A stretch of DNA of 64,000 nt from Episyrphus balteatus (taxonomy: Eukaryota > Arthropoda > Insecta > Diptera > Syrphidae), in assembly GCF_945859705.1 (NCBI RefSeq), contig NC_079136.1:86304867-86368866 (forward strand), read 5' to 3'. Positions 55,101 through 64,000 of the stretch are shown here, one piece after another (the first letter of the stretch is position 1; each line of letters opens with the position of its first letter). Below the pieces are notes generated by a model that saw only the letters and a list, made by a program, of their open reading frames with translations, did not search any database and was not told where the DNA came from. The position numbers and the translations under genes were made by a program.

Positions 55101-55679
55101 AAAATGTTTATATTGAACTACTTCTCTATTATTATTTTTCACCGCCTTAGTTATCGTACTGTCCCCCAATTTTTCTTCTTAATCATTTTCATCTTTTTTG
55201 TTGGATAGAATTTGCGGAAAAAAATTCGCTGCTGCTGCCCAAATTCCCAGGCACATGAACACCCATACAGGCAATAGACCATACAAATGTAAATTCTGTC
55301 CAAGCAGTTTTGGAGATAGCTCAACACGAAATAAACATCAAAGGTAAGTTGTTAATTTATGAAAAATCCATTTAAACTATAAATAGGTTATATTTATTTA
55401 AAGAATACATACAAATGAAAGACCATTCAAGTGTACGGAATGTGGGAAAGCTTTTGCGTACACCAACGTTCTAAAAGTTCATATGTCAATTCACACTGGT
55501 GACAGACCATACAGGTTTGAAATATTTTTTAGACTCATAAATAATAATACGACCAAGTTTTATCATTCCTCTTTTACAGTTGTTCGGTTTGCGATAAGAG
55601 ATTCAGTCAACGACATCATCAGCAATCACATGAGAGAACTCATATGAATTTTAATGGAAGAAATGCCAAAATTGACTAA
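52161..55679 (+). CDS. ZAD-C2H2 zinc-finger protein 2, 348 aa, 6 exons
   Basis: A probable nuclear DNA-binding regulator, paralogue of ZAD protein 1. Exons: 52161-52313, 52382-52618, 52681-52991, 55209-55343, 55404-55514 and 55580-55679; 1047 nt, phases 0, 0, 2, 2, 2. Exons 4 and 5 (135 and 111 bp) have the same length as in gene 1. The ZAD has CRICLQSS in exon 1 and MPDRICNQCLLDL in exon 2. The linker is acidic, then basic (KKIKKPRKRSKKEKTN, a likely nuclear-localisation signal, followed by GRKPNPINK). The fingers are CHICGNIYSVQSRLSQHIKR-H, CEICGKKFAAAAQ..., CKFCPSSFGDSST..., CTECGKAFAYTNV... and CSVCDKRFSQRHH..., all with normal spacing. Intron 3 (2.2 kb) is a transposon nest. An alternative donor, GAG|GTTACC, in exon 2 is weaker than GAA|GTAACT. 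Confidence 0.93.
53189..53614. mobile_element. MITE, GCCTAGTACGCAGC family, copy 5
   Basis: Left GCCTAGAGCGAAAAGAAATT and right TTTCGCATCAGCAGCAGCGT then ACCAGGC. The interior repeats GAACGAAAAATTTCGTTTTG in both orientations. The left terminus seems to have lost the TACGC core. Confidence 0.6.
53690..54340 (+). mobile_element. RTE-like retrotransposon fragment, old and rearranged
   Basis: The plus strand reads VKNSKKEKAIGPDEIPFKLG, the RT GPDEIP region, then KKTEYICCPFSDPGGPIPDI followed by YLNGIILPKCEKFKYL. This is a relative of the same region in the copies at 36732 and 62246. Deletions and stops separate the pieces. Confidence 0.8.
54361..54602. mobile_element. MITE, CGCCCATATTATTGAC termini
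   Basis: CGCCCATATTATTGACAAAT then TTCAAAAC is inverted against GTTTTAAAATTAGTCAATAA then TATTATGGCCG. It resembles the GGCCATATTATTCAC family only at the ends. Confidence 0.7.
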
Positions 55680-56018
55680 TATAACTGACATCTCTATATT
55701 ACTGTTTTGGCGATAACTACTTTAGATTAGATAGTGTGACTGAAAGGAATAATTTGTAGAAAAAGAAAATTAATTTTTAAATAACGACATTATTTAATTT
55801 TTTTCTTCTTAAACTTTATTAATTTAGCCAGATAGATATTGGGAGGTTTCAGCATTCGCAAAAAAAAAAAAAATGAAAACAAATTTTCTTAGAAATGTCT
55901 TGTTTTTTCATTGTTCAAAAACTTAGGCGGGTTCGTCTAGTTAAAACAAAATGAGACCTCAGGAATTTATTAAACCGAAATTCTTTTAAAGTAGACGAAA
56001 CGGTTCTTTTTTTAAATT
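55680..56018. other. 3' flank of ZAD gene 2
   Basis: Probable 3' UTR and downstream DNA, A/T-rich, without a second gene. Confidence 0.35.
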
Positions 56019-56262
56019 TTAGTGGCAAACTCTTTTCAGGTTTCTATTCTTCGTTTTCCACAAGCCTGAGTAAATCTCGAGTAAGCTGTACTCTGAATTT
56101 TCAGCTTTTTGACCAGATCGATGTCGCAGTATATCCCGTATAGTTCGTCGTTGTATCTTCTCCTCCACTCTCCGCCGATGCACACTGGAACGAACATTAT
56201 TCGAAGAATCTTTCTCTCTCAAAGCAACCCAGAAAGTTTTCATCCGCTCTTGAGGCATGAGC
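56019..56262 (-). mobile_element. Non-LTR retrotransposon fragment
   Basis: The minus strand reads IMFVPVCIGGEWRRRYNDEL followed by YGIYCDIDLVKKLKIQ. This is the phrase after the RT domain of RTE-like elements (GPV..NGEWRIRYNEELYELY.D.DIVK). It is short and frame-broken. Confidence 0.7.
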
Positions 56263-57259
56263 TAACATGGGCTAATATCCAAATGCTAATATCAAAATGG
56301 CATATATGCGAGTAAATGATGGGGAAAATAAAAATGAAATTTTCACAGAAAGTTATGCGCGCATGTTTTCATTATGATTACTTAAAATTTCGTGATCCAT
56401 TCTCGCTATAGAATTTTTCGTTGGATATAGGTACGATTGGAAAACAAAACTTTCCAAAGGGGTTTTTGGAATTAATTTTTTTGGACCAAAAATAACGGTA
56501 CTGTCATATACTAATTTCGGAAAAGTTTAATTTTCTCTAAAACGGCTCCAATGATTTTGTTGAAAAAAATCAAATGTTATCTTTTGATGAAAATTTTTTT
56601 TTTTCGAAACTCATTATTAACGGTACCTGCCATATAACTCTAGCAATGACTATGTATGTATTATTTTATTTAGTAAATTTTACTATTATATTACAATTTT
56701 ATAATAAGTGTGAATACATAACAAAACCAATAAATACACAAAGTAAAACAATTAAAATGTCAATTAGTGCAATATTTATAATTTTATTTCATTGATGTTG
56801 ATTGTTTGCTGTTTTTTCATCAAGTTAATTTTATTTCTTGCCTAACCTTATTACAAAATTCACGGTTAGTTCAAGTTTTCTACCCAAATATTCAGCAGTC
56901 CTTTTTTTTTTAGATTATACACATTACGTGTGTTATAATATAATATATTATAATGACTGAACGAGTCACCTACGGTTATTATTGCCTGGAGTCCTCGGCT
57001 ACAGAAATTAAAAATTCCCATTCTTTATCTCAGCAAATACTATTGGAATGGGCCTCCTCCAGTTCCATCCTTTATTAATCGTTTTCTTACATTTTATTTA
57101 ATATTTATTTAATATTTTGAATAAAAAAAACTTACATTTTTGCTTCAAAAGATCTATTCCCTAATAAAACAAAGATAGAAATACTTCGGGGAGAAACTTC
57201 ATTACCGATAGGTATATTTATAGGGGAAATCTCTACTAGAAAGTTTTTCCATTCAAAAA
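56263..57259. repeat. Repeat remnants, mostly unclassified
   Basis: 56,430-56,640 contains GGGGTTTTTGGAATTAATTT, AAAACGGCTCCAATGATTTT and ACGGTACCTGCCATATAACT, matching the dispersed TACTTGCGATA repeat. The rest is A/T-rich without a recognised gene. Confidence 0.45.
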
Positions 57260-57490
57260 TTATTGCCGATACCGATTTTTCGGGAAAGATAAATTTTTCC
57301 CAACTTTATTGATTAATTTTACAAATGTTGATAAGAGATTTTTAAATCTATTAAGATTATTTTCATTCTTTATTTCTGATGGTAATTCATTAAACAATTT
57401 AAATCCACGATAAAAGAGAGTATTTTGAGATCTGGTATCTCTGTATAATTGAAGTCTAAAGTCATCATTTGATCTTAAATGTAAAATCAC
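57260..57490 (-). mobile_element. Non-LTR retrotransposon C-terminal coding fragment
   Basis: A 76-codon open stretch reads SNDDFRLQLYRDTRSQNTLF then YRGFKLFNELPSEIKNENNL and NRFKNLLSTF. This is the common last segment of jockey/CR1-type ORF2 proteins (RTSLFYRGLKLYNSLP). It is isolated from any RT domain. Confidence 0.75.
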
Positions 57491-57639
57491 TTAACTTTAG
57501 AAAAATATTCTTTATTCAAAATAATCCATAATGTATGTACATTAGATGTAAGTTTTTCTTTTATTTTGTAATTATATAATATCTAATTATAATTTTTGTT
57601 TTAAGAAAATTTACCTATATACCGTTAGTATTTAACGGA

Positions 57640-59030
57640 ATACACTAAAATAACCGTGTTTTCTTTTTTACTTGCGATATAGGTATTATAGGGCAAGTTT
57701 AGGATTCGTAAAAAAAATCGAACTCGAGATAACAATTTTACATGACATTACGATGATGGAGAATGCCAAAAAAGTGGGTCCGGCAATTCTGTCTGTCTGT
57801 CTGTGTGTCTGTCTCTATCTGGAGCTGCAGCCTAAACGAGTGAAGTGATTTTCTTCAAACTTGGTAGTTAGCAGTTTTTGGTGATTCCCTAGAGAGGAAA
57901 TTGAAATTTTGTTTTTATGACCAAAACTAACGGTACCTGCCATATAACGGAAATAGAAAAGTTAATTTTTTTCAAAAACGGCTCTAACGATTTTGATTAA
58001 AATTTTTGTGTGTAGTACTACACATAAGAGACAACTTTTTAAATAAAAAAAATATTTTTTGTACCGTTATTAACGGTACCTGTCATAGAACGGTTTTTTT
58101 CGTTTCTGAATATTTCGTACAACATTAACCCGATTTGAATGAAAATTTGTATACAAAAGTGTGTAAGTAAAGATAATATTAAAATTTTAGAAAATTTTCA
58201 AAAAACGCATTTTTGGTTTTTTAAAAAATTATTCAAAATTTTTTTTTGAAAAATCAATTTTTTGAAAACGGATCAATGAAAAATTTTGAAATTTAGTTTT
58301 TATGTGTAAATTAAATATTTCTTCAAAATGGCATACCAACTTTTTTTTTGAAAAATGTTAAAAAATTTTTATATATAAAAAATTATTTTTTTAAAAAACG
58401 GCTCCTACAATTTTCGAAAATTTTTTTCTAAAAATACTTTTTTATACAAAAAATAAAATGGCATATTTGTTTTTTTTTTTTTAAGATAATTTAAAACGGG
58501 GTTTAATTAATTATAAAAACAGATTTAATTTTTTTATACTACTTTTAATTTTAAATTTCTTGAATAAAAAGCTTTAACATTATAGTTACTTTAAGCATAA
58601 GAGCAAGTACGTGCGACCTCAGTCGTGCAATTTATTTTTTCTTCAAATCAGATTTTCTGCCAAACAGATAATTTTATTTGAAAGAATTTTTTCATAAAAG
58701 AGCATTTACATAATTTTAATATAAACAAGAAATACAATTTCAAAAAAAGTAGTTTTTGGATAAAAAAAAAATTATAAACATTTTTTTTTTTTGAAAAATC
58801 AAATTTTTCGGTTTTATTTCTGTTTTCGATGTTGATTAGTGGTTTCTACAAAATGGCATACCTACCAATTTTATTTTAAAAATTTTTTTTCCAAAAAATT
58901 ATTTATAAAAAAGTTAGGATTTCAAATGTTGTATTATTCCTTTGAAAAACGGTTTTTTTTTTTTTTTGTTTTATATACCAAAATTTTAGCAACTTGAACT
59001 CTAAGAGCATGTTCGTGAAACCCAGTCGTG
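57640..59030 (+). repeat. Dispersed repeat, TACTTGCGATA family, longest copy
   Basis: TACTTGCGATATAGGTATTA, a GTCTGTCTGTCTGTGTGTCT tract, CTTCTTCAAACTTGGTAGTT (shown in part) and GGTACCTGCCATATAACGG are followed by repeated AAAACGGCTCTAACGATTTT-like units and GTACCGTTATTAACGGTACC. It has no coding capacity. Partial copies lie at 13842, 21521, 31490 and 56430. The class is unknown. Confidence 0.55.
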
Positions 59031-59075
59031 CATTTTACTTATTTTTCATTTACGACTGAGCGACTATTTTCTTCT

Positions 59076-59897
59076 GGGTAATTCCATGAAAAAGTGGACA
59101 CGAATTTTGAACAAATTATGCAGTTTTTTTTACTTTTTGTAATAGCAAATTACTATTTACAAACGGTAACACTTTATGCAAGTTGCAAGAAAAGATTCTT
59201 TGTTGTATTCCCTTATGGATAGAAATTAAATTCAAGGAGAATAAATAATCTTAAAGCATTTTTAAAGCATAAGCTGCCAACTACAGAAGAATTTCACATG
59301 AAAATGACGGAAAAACAAGCCCACAGAAAATTGGATGAATCTAATAGTGATCATGACAATATGCCCTCGTGATTGCTAAAATAAATTAACATTTAAGCAA
59401 TCTTCGTTACACAATATTCGATTTAAAAAAAACTTGAGTGAAAATGCATCTTTTCTTTACTTTTGGAACCACAAATCGCAGGTAACATGAGTTACCAAAA
59501 TAATGTAGCGTGAGTTACCTAAACATTTTCAAATTTTTCCTCGAAATATCGAATAAATGTTTGGTTTTGTCACTAATATTAAAAGTTTGTAATTTTTTAT
59601 GTATGGAATCTTCATTTAAAACAAATTAAGATTCTTAATTTCGCAGAAAAACTTCATACTGTGGGACTCTTAAATCTCGTGTCCGATTTTTGGAACGTGA
59701 GTTACCATCATACTTTTATTTATCCCAAGCAAATACTAAAATTAAAGAAACATTTTTTTGTTAATTATGAAAGTAATGGTTATGCTCCGTTCATGGATAG
59801 TTAATTCGTATCAATTTATATTAAAATTAACACAAAAAAAATTATTTATGTATCGGAAATTTTTGTGAATGTAACGTGAGTTACCATGGAATTGCCC
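59076..59897. mobile_element. TIR element, GGGTAATTCCATG termini, 822 bp, with repeated CGTGAGTTACC words
   Basis: GGGTAATTCCATG at the left and CATGGAATTGCCC at the right are inverted. TTCT flanks both ends. CATGAGTTACC, CGTGAGTTACC, CGTGAGTTACC and CGTGAGTTACC recur near 59487, 59511, 59698 and 59876, all in the same direction in the right half, as subterminal repeats. No transposase is present. Confidence 0.7.
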
Positions 59898-60224
59898 TTC
59901 TAGAAAACTTAATTTATTTTCAAAATCATACATTGTATAGAAAAGCAACAAGATTACCGTTAGTATTTATACCCACTTGTCCCGATAAATAAAATTGTCT
60001 GCAATAATTTTATCAGCTGCATTTAATGAGCTGCATTTTTAATAATAATTCCCATCCTTATCTAATAAATACAAAACTACTTAAGTCAATCATTGTATTT
60101 TTCAAGTACCTTTTTATTAAATGAGCACTTTGGCTTTATTCCAATATAAAAAAAAAATTATTAACATTCACAAAGCTGTGTGTATAAAATTCTATAAACA
60201 AAAAACATAATAATTGCCTCAAAT

Positions 60225-61082
60225 CTATTCTTTATTCAAGAATTTTGCATGATAATTTACATGCTCACCAATAAATGTAGCAATATAATAATAGCTATGA
60301 TCATAGCCTTCTCTTTGCTTATAAATTGTTTGCAAATGATCATTGCTAGCAGCAACCTCAAGAAAATTATCTGGCAAAAGTGACTTACTCTTCAAGAAAT
60401 TATCTTCAGTTCCTTGATCAATTAGAATTTCAATTGGGTTAGCTGAATATTTTGATGCCAATTCAGTGGCATCCCAATTTTTCCATTCTTCCTTATCATC
60501 GCCCATATAACCTTTAAAGGCTTTTTGACCCCAAGCACATTCACATGGATTACAAATGGGAGCAAATGCTGAAACAGATTGATATAATCCAGGGTTTTTA
60601 AGGGCAGATATTAAAGCACCATGTCCGCCCATACTGTGGCCAGTGATTGATTGTTTTTTAGTGACTGGTAAATTGGAATTGATCAATGCAATTAGTTCAT
60701 TGGTAACATAACTGTACATTTGATAGTTTTTTGACCAAGGTTCTTGAAGAGCATCGACATAAAAACCAGCTCCAGATCCAAAGTCATAGCTATCGTCTTC
60801 TCCGGGAATTTTAACATCTCTCGGGGATGTATCTGGATTAACAACACATAGGCCATTCTCGGCGGCGTATTTTTGAAAGCCAGATTTGTGAATAAAATTC
60901 TCATGGGTACAGGTAAGGCCACTTAGGTAATATAATACCGGACAAGCAATTTGTTCTTCTATGGCTTGTGGAGGCAAATAAACACCGAGTTTCATTTCAC
61001 ATTTAAGAACTTCAGAAAAATGAGAATAAACTCGCTGTTCACCGGCGAAACATTTTGATGTAGATATTAATTTCAAAGCCAT
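60225..61082 (-). CDS. ESD: S-formylglutathione hydrolase (esterase D)
   Basis: A cytosolic serine hydrolase that splits S-formylglutathione to formate and glutathione, the last step of glutathione-dependent formaldehyde detoxification. Single exon, 285 aa, against 282 in human. I start at the second ATG (MALKLISTSKCF); an upstream in-frame ATG adds 10 hydrophobic residues with no family counterpart. The alpha/beta-hydrolase fold is clear: LYYLSGLTCTHENFIHKSGF (oxyanion region) at about 50-69, PDTSPRDVKIPGEDDSYDFG at 83-102, the nucleophile elbow GHSMGGHGA with Ser150, DQGTEDNFL with the likely acid Asp227, and GYDHSYYYI with His262. Nothing is missing. A minus-strand AATAAA lies about 110 bp beyond the stop. 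Its neighbours are transposons. Confidence 0.96.
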   Translation of the reverse strand: MALKLISTSKCFAGEQRVYSHFSEVLKCEMKLGVYLPPQAIEEQIACPVLYYLSGLTCTHENFIHKSGFQKYAAENGLCVVNPDTSPRDVKIPGEDDSYDFGSGAGFYVDALQEPWSKNYQMYSYVTNELIALINSNLPVTKKQSITGHSMGGHGALISALKNPGLYQSVSAFAPICNPCECAWGQKAFKGYMGDDKEEWKNWDATELASKYSANPIEILIDQGTEDNFLKSKSLLPDNFLEVAASNDHLQTIYKQREGYDHSYYYIATFIGEHVNYHAKFLNKE

Positions 61083-61366
61083 AATGATGCTGGATGTTGA
61101 GAATAAAAACAAAATTAAATATAGTTAATAAAGAAATTCATATTTATTTTAAATTAAAATCTTCAAAAGTACCTTTACAAAAATTTAATTTCGTCTGAGT
61201 TCTACTTTGACAGCTGTAGTGCTAGCCGTATGAAGATGACACTAAATAGTTTTGTTCAATGAAGTTGTGTCGGGTCGGGAGTTTTTTTTTTCAAATTGGG
61301 AATTTTCAAGAATACGAATGGGAACTCAGCGAAGAGAAAAAAAATGGGATTTTCAGTGATACTTAT
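61083..61366. other. 5' flank of the esterase D gene
   Basis: Promoter and 5' UTR region of the minus-strand gene. No TATA box was picked out. Confidence 0.3.
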
Positions 61367-61817
61367 TAAGGCTTATAGCCTTTTCACACCAAAACCAAAA
61401 ACGCGGTTTATGGCAAAAAGTTTTCAAAAACCTGAAAAGCGTTCACACCACAAATTTATAGGTTTTTGTTTGACGTTTCAAATTTTTTGACATCCAAATG
61501 TCAAGTTTTCGATGGGATTTAATTTTTGTTGTTTAAATCAGCTTGAGATCACAAAATTGATGAAATAAAATGAACTCTGGCAATTTAAATATAATTTTAT
61601 TTATTTGGTCGTTAAATTGTGTAGTTTCATTTTAATTTCTTCCGTAGAATAATATATTGGCCACCCATCTAATTCTTTAGACATTTTGATGTAAATATGG
61701 CCGTTTTTTCGGCTGCCTTTGAGCTATGGCTCCTTTTCAGCCCAAAGTTCCTTCTTCTTCGGTCCCCCACATTTTGTTTGTCTATTTTTTCTGCTTTGCC
61801 ATTTTCTATAATTAATA

Positions 61818-63242
61818 GGGGTATTCACGATCCGATGCAACTGGTCTTGTATCATTGCAAAAGTGTAAAATCTTACAACACTACACCAACAAAATATACG
61901 GATTAAAATTTTACAACAGTCTTGCACTTTTGCTATACCCTAGACCTATTGCAAAATAAAAATACAATAGAGTAAAATTATTTTTGACAGATGGCAGCTC
62001 ACCGTCGCGTCGCCCATGATAAACAGTTTGTCTTTTTTATTCTGTTTATTATGGTTGTCGGCTTGTCGGTACTCATGTCCCGTAATTTAGTTTCTTTTGA
62101 TGTAAAATAATTTGTGAAAATTAATTAACCCGAACAAAACAAAGAATTAAATTATAAAAAATGGAAAAAAAGAAGAAGCAACAATGTAGGAACAACCATG
62201 TTAAAAAAAAACATCATGGATTTCATTCATGCTTCAATATTTACTTCTTCTTCCTTTTTCTCGGCGCTGTTATGATCTCGATGTCGAGGGGATCATAACC
62301 TTCCCACGTTACTGCTTCACACTAGTGATCCGCCTGTGGGGTTCGCCGGGTTGACCTCAGAAATCGGCGGCAAGCCTCTCGGTTTTGTATTGTTCCGTTT
62401 CTGAGGCCAACTGAATGCTGGTGTTTTTGCATTTGCTTGTACCAGGAGTTTTTAGGCCTACCTTTCTTATTATTTCGTGTTGGAACGTTGTATGATATTG
62501 CTTTTTTGACGGGGTTCTCAGGATCTCTCCTTTGAACATGGCAATACCAACTGAGTCGGTCGTGTTCAATTTTTTGGGAGATGGTGTTTTTAACATGAAG
62601 GCTTCCTCGGATCTTCGTACTTCTAATTCTATCAAGCTTTGTTACTCCTGCTGTCATACGAAGCATCTTCATCTCAGCTGCCGTTAACTTACTCTCATAC
62701 TTTTTGTACATTGTCCAACATTGTGAACCGTATGTGAGTGCTGAACGCACAACTGCGGTGTAGAGCCTTCCTTTCAGCTTAGGGGGCATTTTTCGATCAC
62801 AGAAGATAGCAGAATTTTCCCGCCACTTCATCCACCCTACGCTTACGCGATGATTGATATCGTCATCACAAGTACCTTCGTTATTTATCATAGACCCCAG
62901 ATATTTATACTTTTCACACTTGGGAAGCACTACACCATTCAAATAAATGTCAGGAATAGGCCTGTGTGGATCAGAAAATGGGCAGCATAGGTATTCTGTC
63001 TTTTTCGTGCTTATGCGGTACCCACTACCTTCTAGAACATCCATCATACATCAAGTGCTCGTTGCAGGGATATCGGGTCTTCACTTATGATGGCTCCATC
63101 GTCAGCAAAGAATAACTGATGCACTTTTGGGTCCGTCACTTTGCCTTTAATATTTACTATAGATAGGGGCGTTCACGATCTATTGTAAAAAAATAAAATT
63201 TTACATTTTTACTACGCCTGTTGCACCAGATCGTAAATACCC
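61818..63242. mobile_element. Layer 3: MITE, GGGGTATTCACGATC termini, TA duplication, split by an RTE insertion
   Basis: It is nearly identical to the intact copy at 50567-51090 on both sides of the inserted RTE segment. TA flanks both ends (61816-61817, 63243-63244). Confidence 0.92.
62246..63148 (-). mobile_element. Layer 4 (innermost): RTE-like retrotransposon, 5'-truncated, 10-bp target duplication
   Basis: A 241-codon open stretch on the minus strand (63047-62322) reads the C-terminal part of RT: GYRISTKKTEYLCCPFSDPH, KYKYLGSMINNEGTCDDDIN, GRLYTAVVRSALTYGSQCWT and VPTRNNKKGRPKNSWYKQMQ, ending in stop. AATATTTACT occurs at 62236-62245 and 63149-63158. The intact MITE at 50567 has this word once, so the empty site is known. 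It is closely similar to the copy at 36732. Confidence 0.94.
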
Positions 63243-63739
63243 CTAATAAGTTATCTTTGCTTGTCAGTTCTGTTTTTTTTTTGTCTGCTGTCAGTTCTTT
63301 TTTTTTGTCTGCTGGATTGTTGCTGAATTCCTGAAAAGGTTTGTTTGGTTATTTCGTTTGGAATTGAATGTTTTCATTTTCAGGTTTTTGGCAAGTTTAA
63401 TCAAAAACTTGTGTTTTACGAAAACTTGTGGTTTATGAAAAATGTATGGAAAAACTCGTGTTTTTGATATAGGTTTTTAGGGTTTTTCGCAAAAACCGCG
63501 TTTTTGACTTGGTGTGATAAGGCTATTAACTACACACCCCTTTTTGTACAAAAGTGAAAATATTTTTTTTCTGCTTAGCGAAATTATTTTGTATGTGAAA
63601 AAGAGTTTTTTAGACCAAAAAATAAGCTTTCTGCATCATTTGTTTTAATTTTCTAGCCCGAAAAACTATACAAAAATGCGTTTGAAAATTTTCACTTATG
63701 TATTTTTTCACTTTTTTAGCCAATGTAGTTAAGGCCTTA

Positions 63740-64000
63740 CAAAAAAAAAAAAATGTTTTTGTTGTGCACAAATTTTAATTTTTTTTTTGTTCATATTTAC
63801 AGGCGGGTGGAAATCGATTCTGCATTTATTTTGAAATTTGTTTTACCTTGCAACGTTTTTGTATTGGAAAAAACCATAGAATTAATCCATAAGAATTTTT
63901 TCATACAAACACACTGTCGACAACGTTTTTTGTCATCGGTCGCCTTTGATGTGGGCTACACTTAAAATGGAACGCAGCTAATGATTTAATAAAATTTCCT
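63740..64000. other. Window end, MITE terminus remnant only
   Basis: GGAACGCAGCTAATG near 63968-63982 matches the terminus of the 24502-24628 MITE; its partner would lie outside the window. No gene. Confidence 0.4.

Larger units (their letters stand above)
53028..55151. mobile_element. TIR element, ACTAAGGCAGTGAAAAATA termini, TA duplication, hosting three other elements
   Basis: ACTAAGGCAGTGAAAAATAG at the left, and right end (reverse complemented) ACTAAGGCGGTGAAAAATAA, with TA outside each. A second inverted block, CTATCTCCCCCGTTTAGGAG against CCTAAACGGGGGGAGATAG, lies just inside. Nested are a GCCTAGTACG-family MITE (53189-53614), an RTE fragment (about 53690-54340) and a MITE (54361-54602). 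It fills intron 3 of ZAD gene 2. Confidence 0.78.
61376..63525. mobile_element. Layer 2: TIR element, TAGCCTTTTCACACC termini, TTA duplication
   Basis: TAGCCTTTTCACACCAAAAC then CAAAAACGCGGTTT at the left. The right end, reverse complemented, is TAGCCTTATCACACCAAGTC then AAAAACGCGGTTTT. TTA on both sides (61373-61375, 63526-63528) rejoins layer 1 exactly. The interior includes AAAACTTGTGTTTT-type inverted words. It is split by layer 3. Confidence 0.85.
61367..63739. mobile_element. Layer 1 (outermost): MITE, AAGGCTTAACTACA family, split by layer 2
   Basis: The left piece TTAAGGCTTA (61366-61375) joins across the insertion to ACTACACACCCCTTTTTGTA (from 63529). The right end is GCCAATGTAGTTAAGGCCTT. 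Inner arms GTACAAAAGTGAAAATATTT and AAATTTTCACTTATGTA (in part) are inverted. The related copy at 26853 shows the unsplit left end AAGGCTTAACTACATACACC. Confidence 0.8.

Overview
The window is from an AT-rich insect genome, most likely a dipteran (fly). The genes have short exons, GT-AG introns and arthropod core-promoter motifs. The best-preserved protein families are conserved eukaryotic housekeeping genes plus the insect-expanded ZAD zinc-finger class. No bacterial or phage features are present. I joined the exons by hand from splice signals and reading phase, and every joined CDS closes in frame.

Genes, left to right. (1) 11.6-23.5 kb, minus: PIG-L, the GlcNAc-phosphatidylinositol de-N-acetylase of GPI-anchor synthesis; 4 exons, 321 aa, with an 8.8 kb second intron. 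(2) Inside that intron, plus strand, 18.8-19.2 kb: a compact TATA-driven gene for a 130-aa secreted protein of unknown function. A decayed tandem copy lies about 4 kb upstream at 14.2-14.8 kb. (3) 27.8-43.7 kb, plus: NAA25 (psidin), auxiliary subunit of the NatB N-terminal acetyltransferase; 10 exons, 959 aa. (4) 44.8-49.8 kb, minus, and (5) 52.2-55.7 kb, plus: two head-to-head ZAD-C2H2 zinc-finger genes of 334 and 348 aa. Their exon phases are identical and several exon lengths match, so they look like an inverted duplicate pair. (6) 60.2-61.1 kb, minus: single-exon S-formylglutathione hydrolase (esterase D), 285 aa.

Most of the remaining sequence is transposable elements, many nested in one another. 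There are non-LTR retrotransposon fragments (RTE-like, I-like with RNase H, and jockey/CR1-like), a decayed Tc1-like element, two 1.1 kb foldback elements flanked by TA, and about ten families of small terminal-inverted-repeat (MITE-like) elements. Two composite elements carry internal tandem arrays of about 130-bp units. The clearest nest, at 61.4-63.7 kb, has four layers, three of them with readable target-site duplications. The roughly 2.4 kb between the two ZAD genes and the large introns of all the split genes are mostly filled by such insertions.

The six genes do not form one pathway: GPI anchoring, N-terminal acetylation, formaldehyde detoxification and transcription are unrelated functions. 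The local story is gene duplication (the ZAD pair and the secreted-protein pair) in a transposon-rich setting. Long stretches at 1-1.86, 28.9-31.5 and 33.2-36.7 kb show no recognisable gene. The exact insect, and family names for most repeats, cannot be decided from sequence reading alone.
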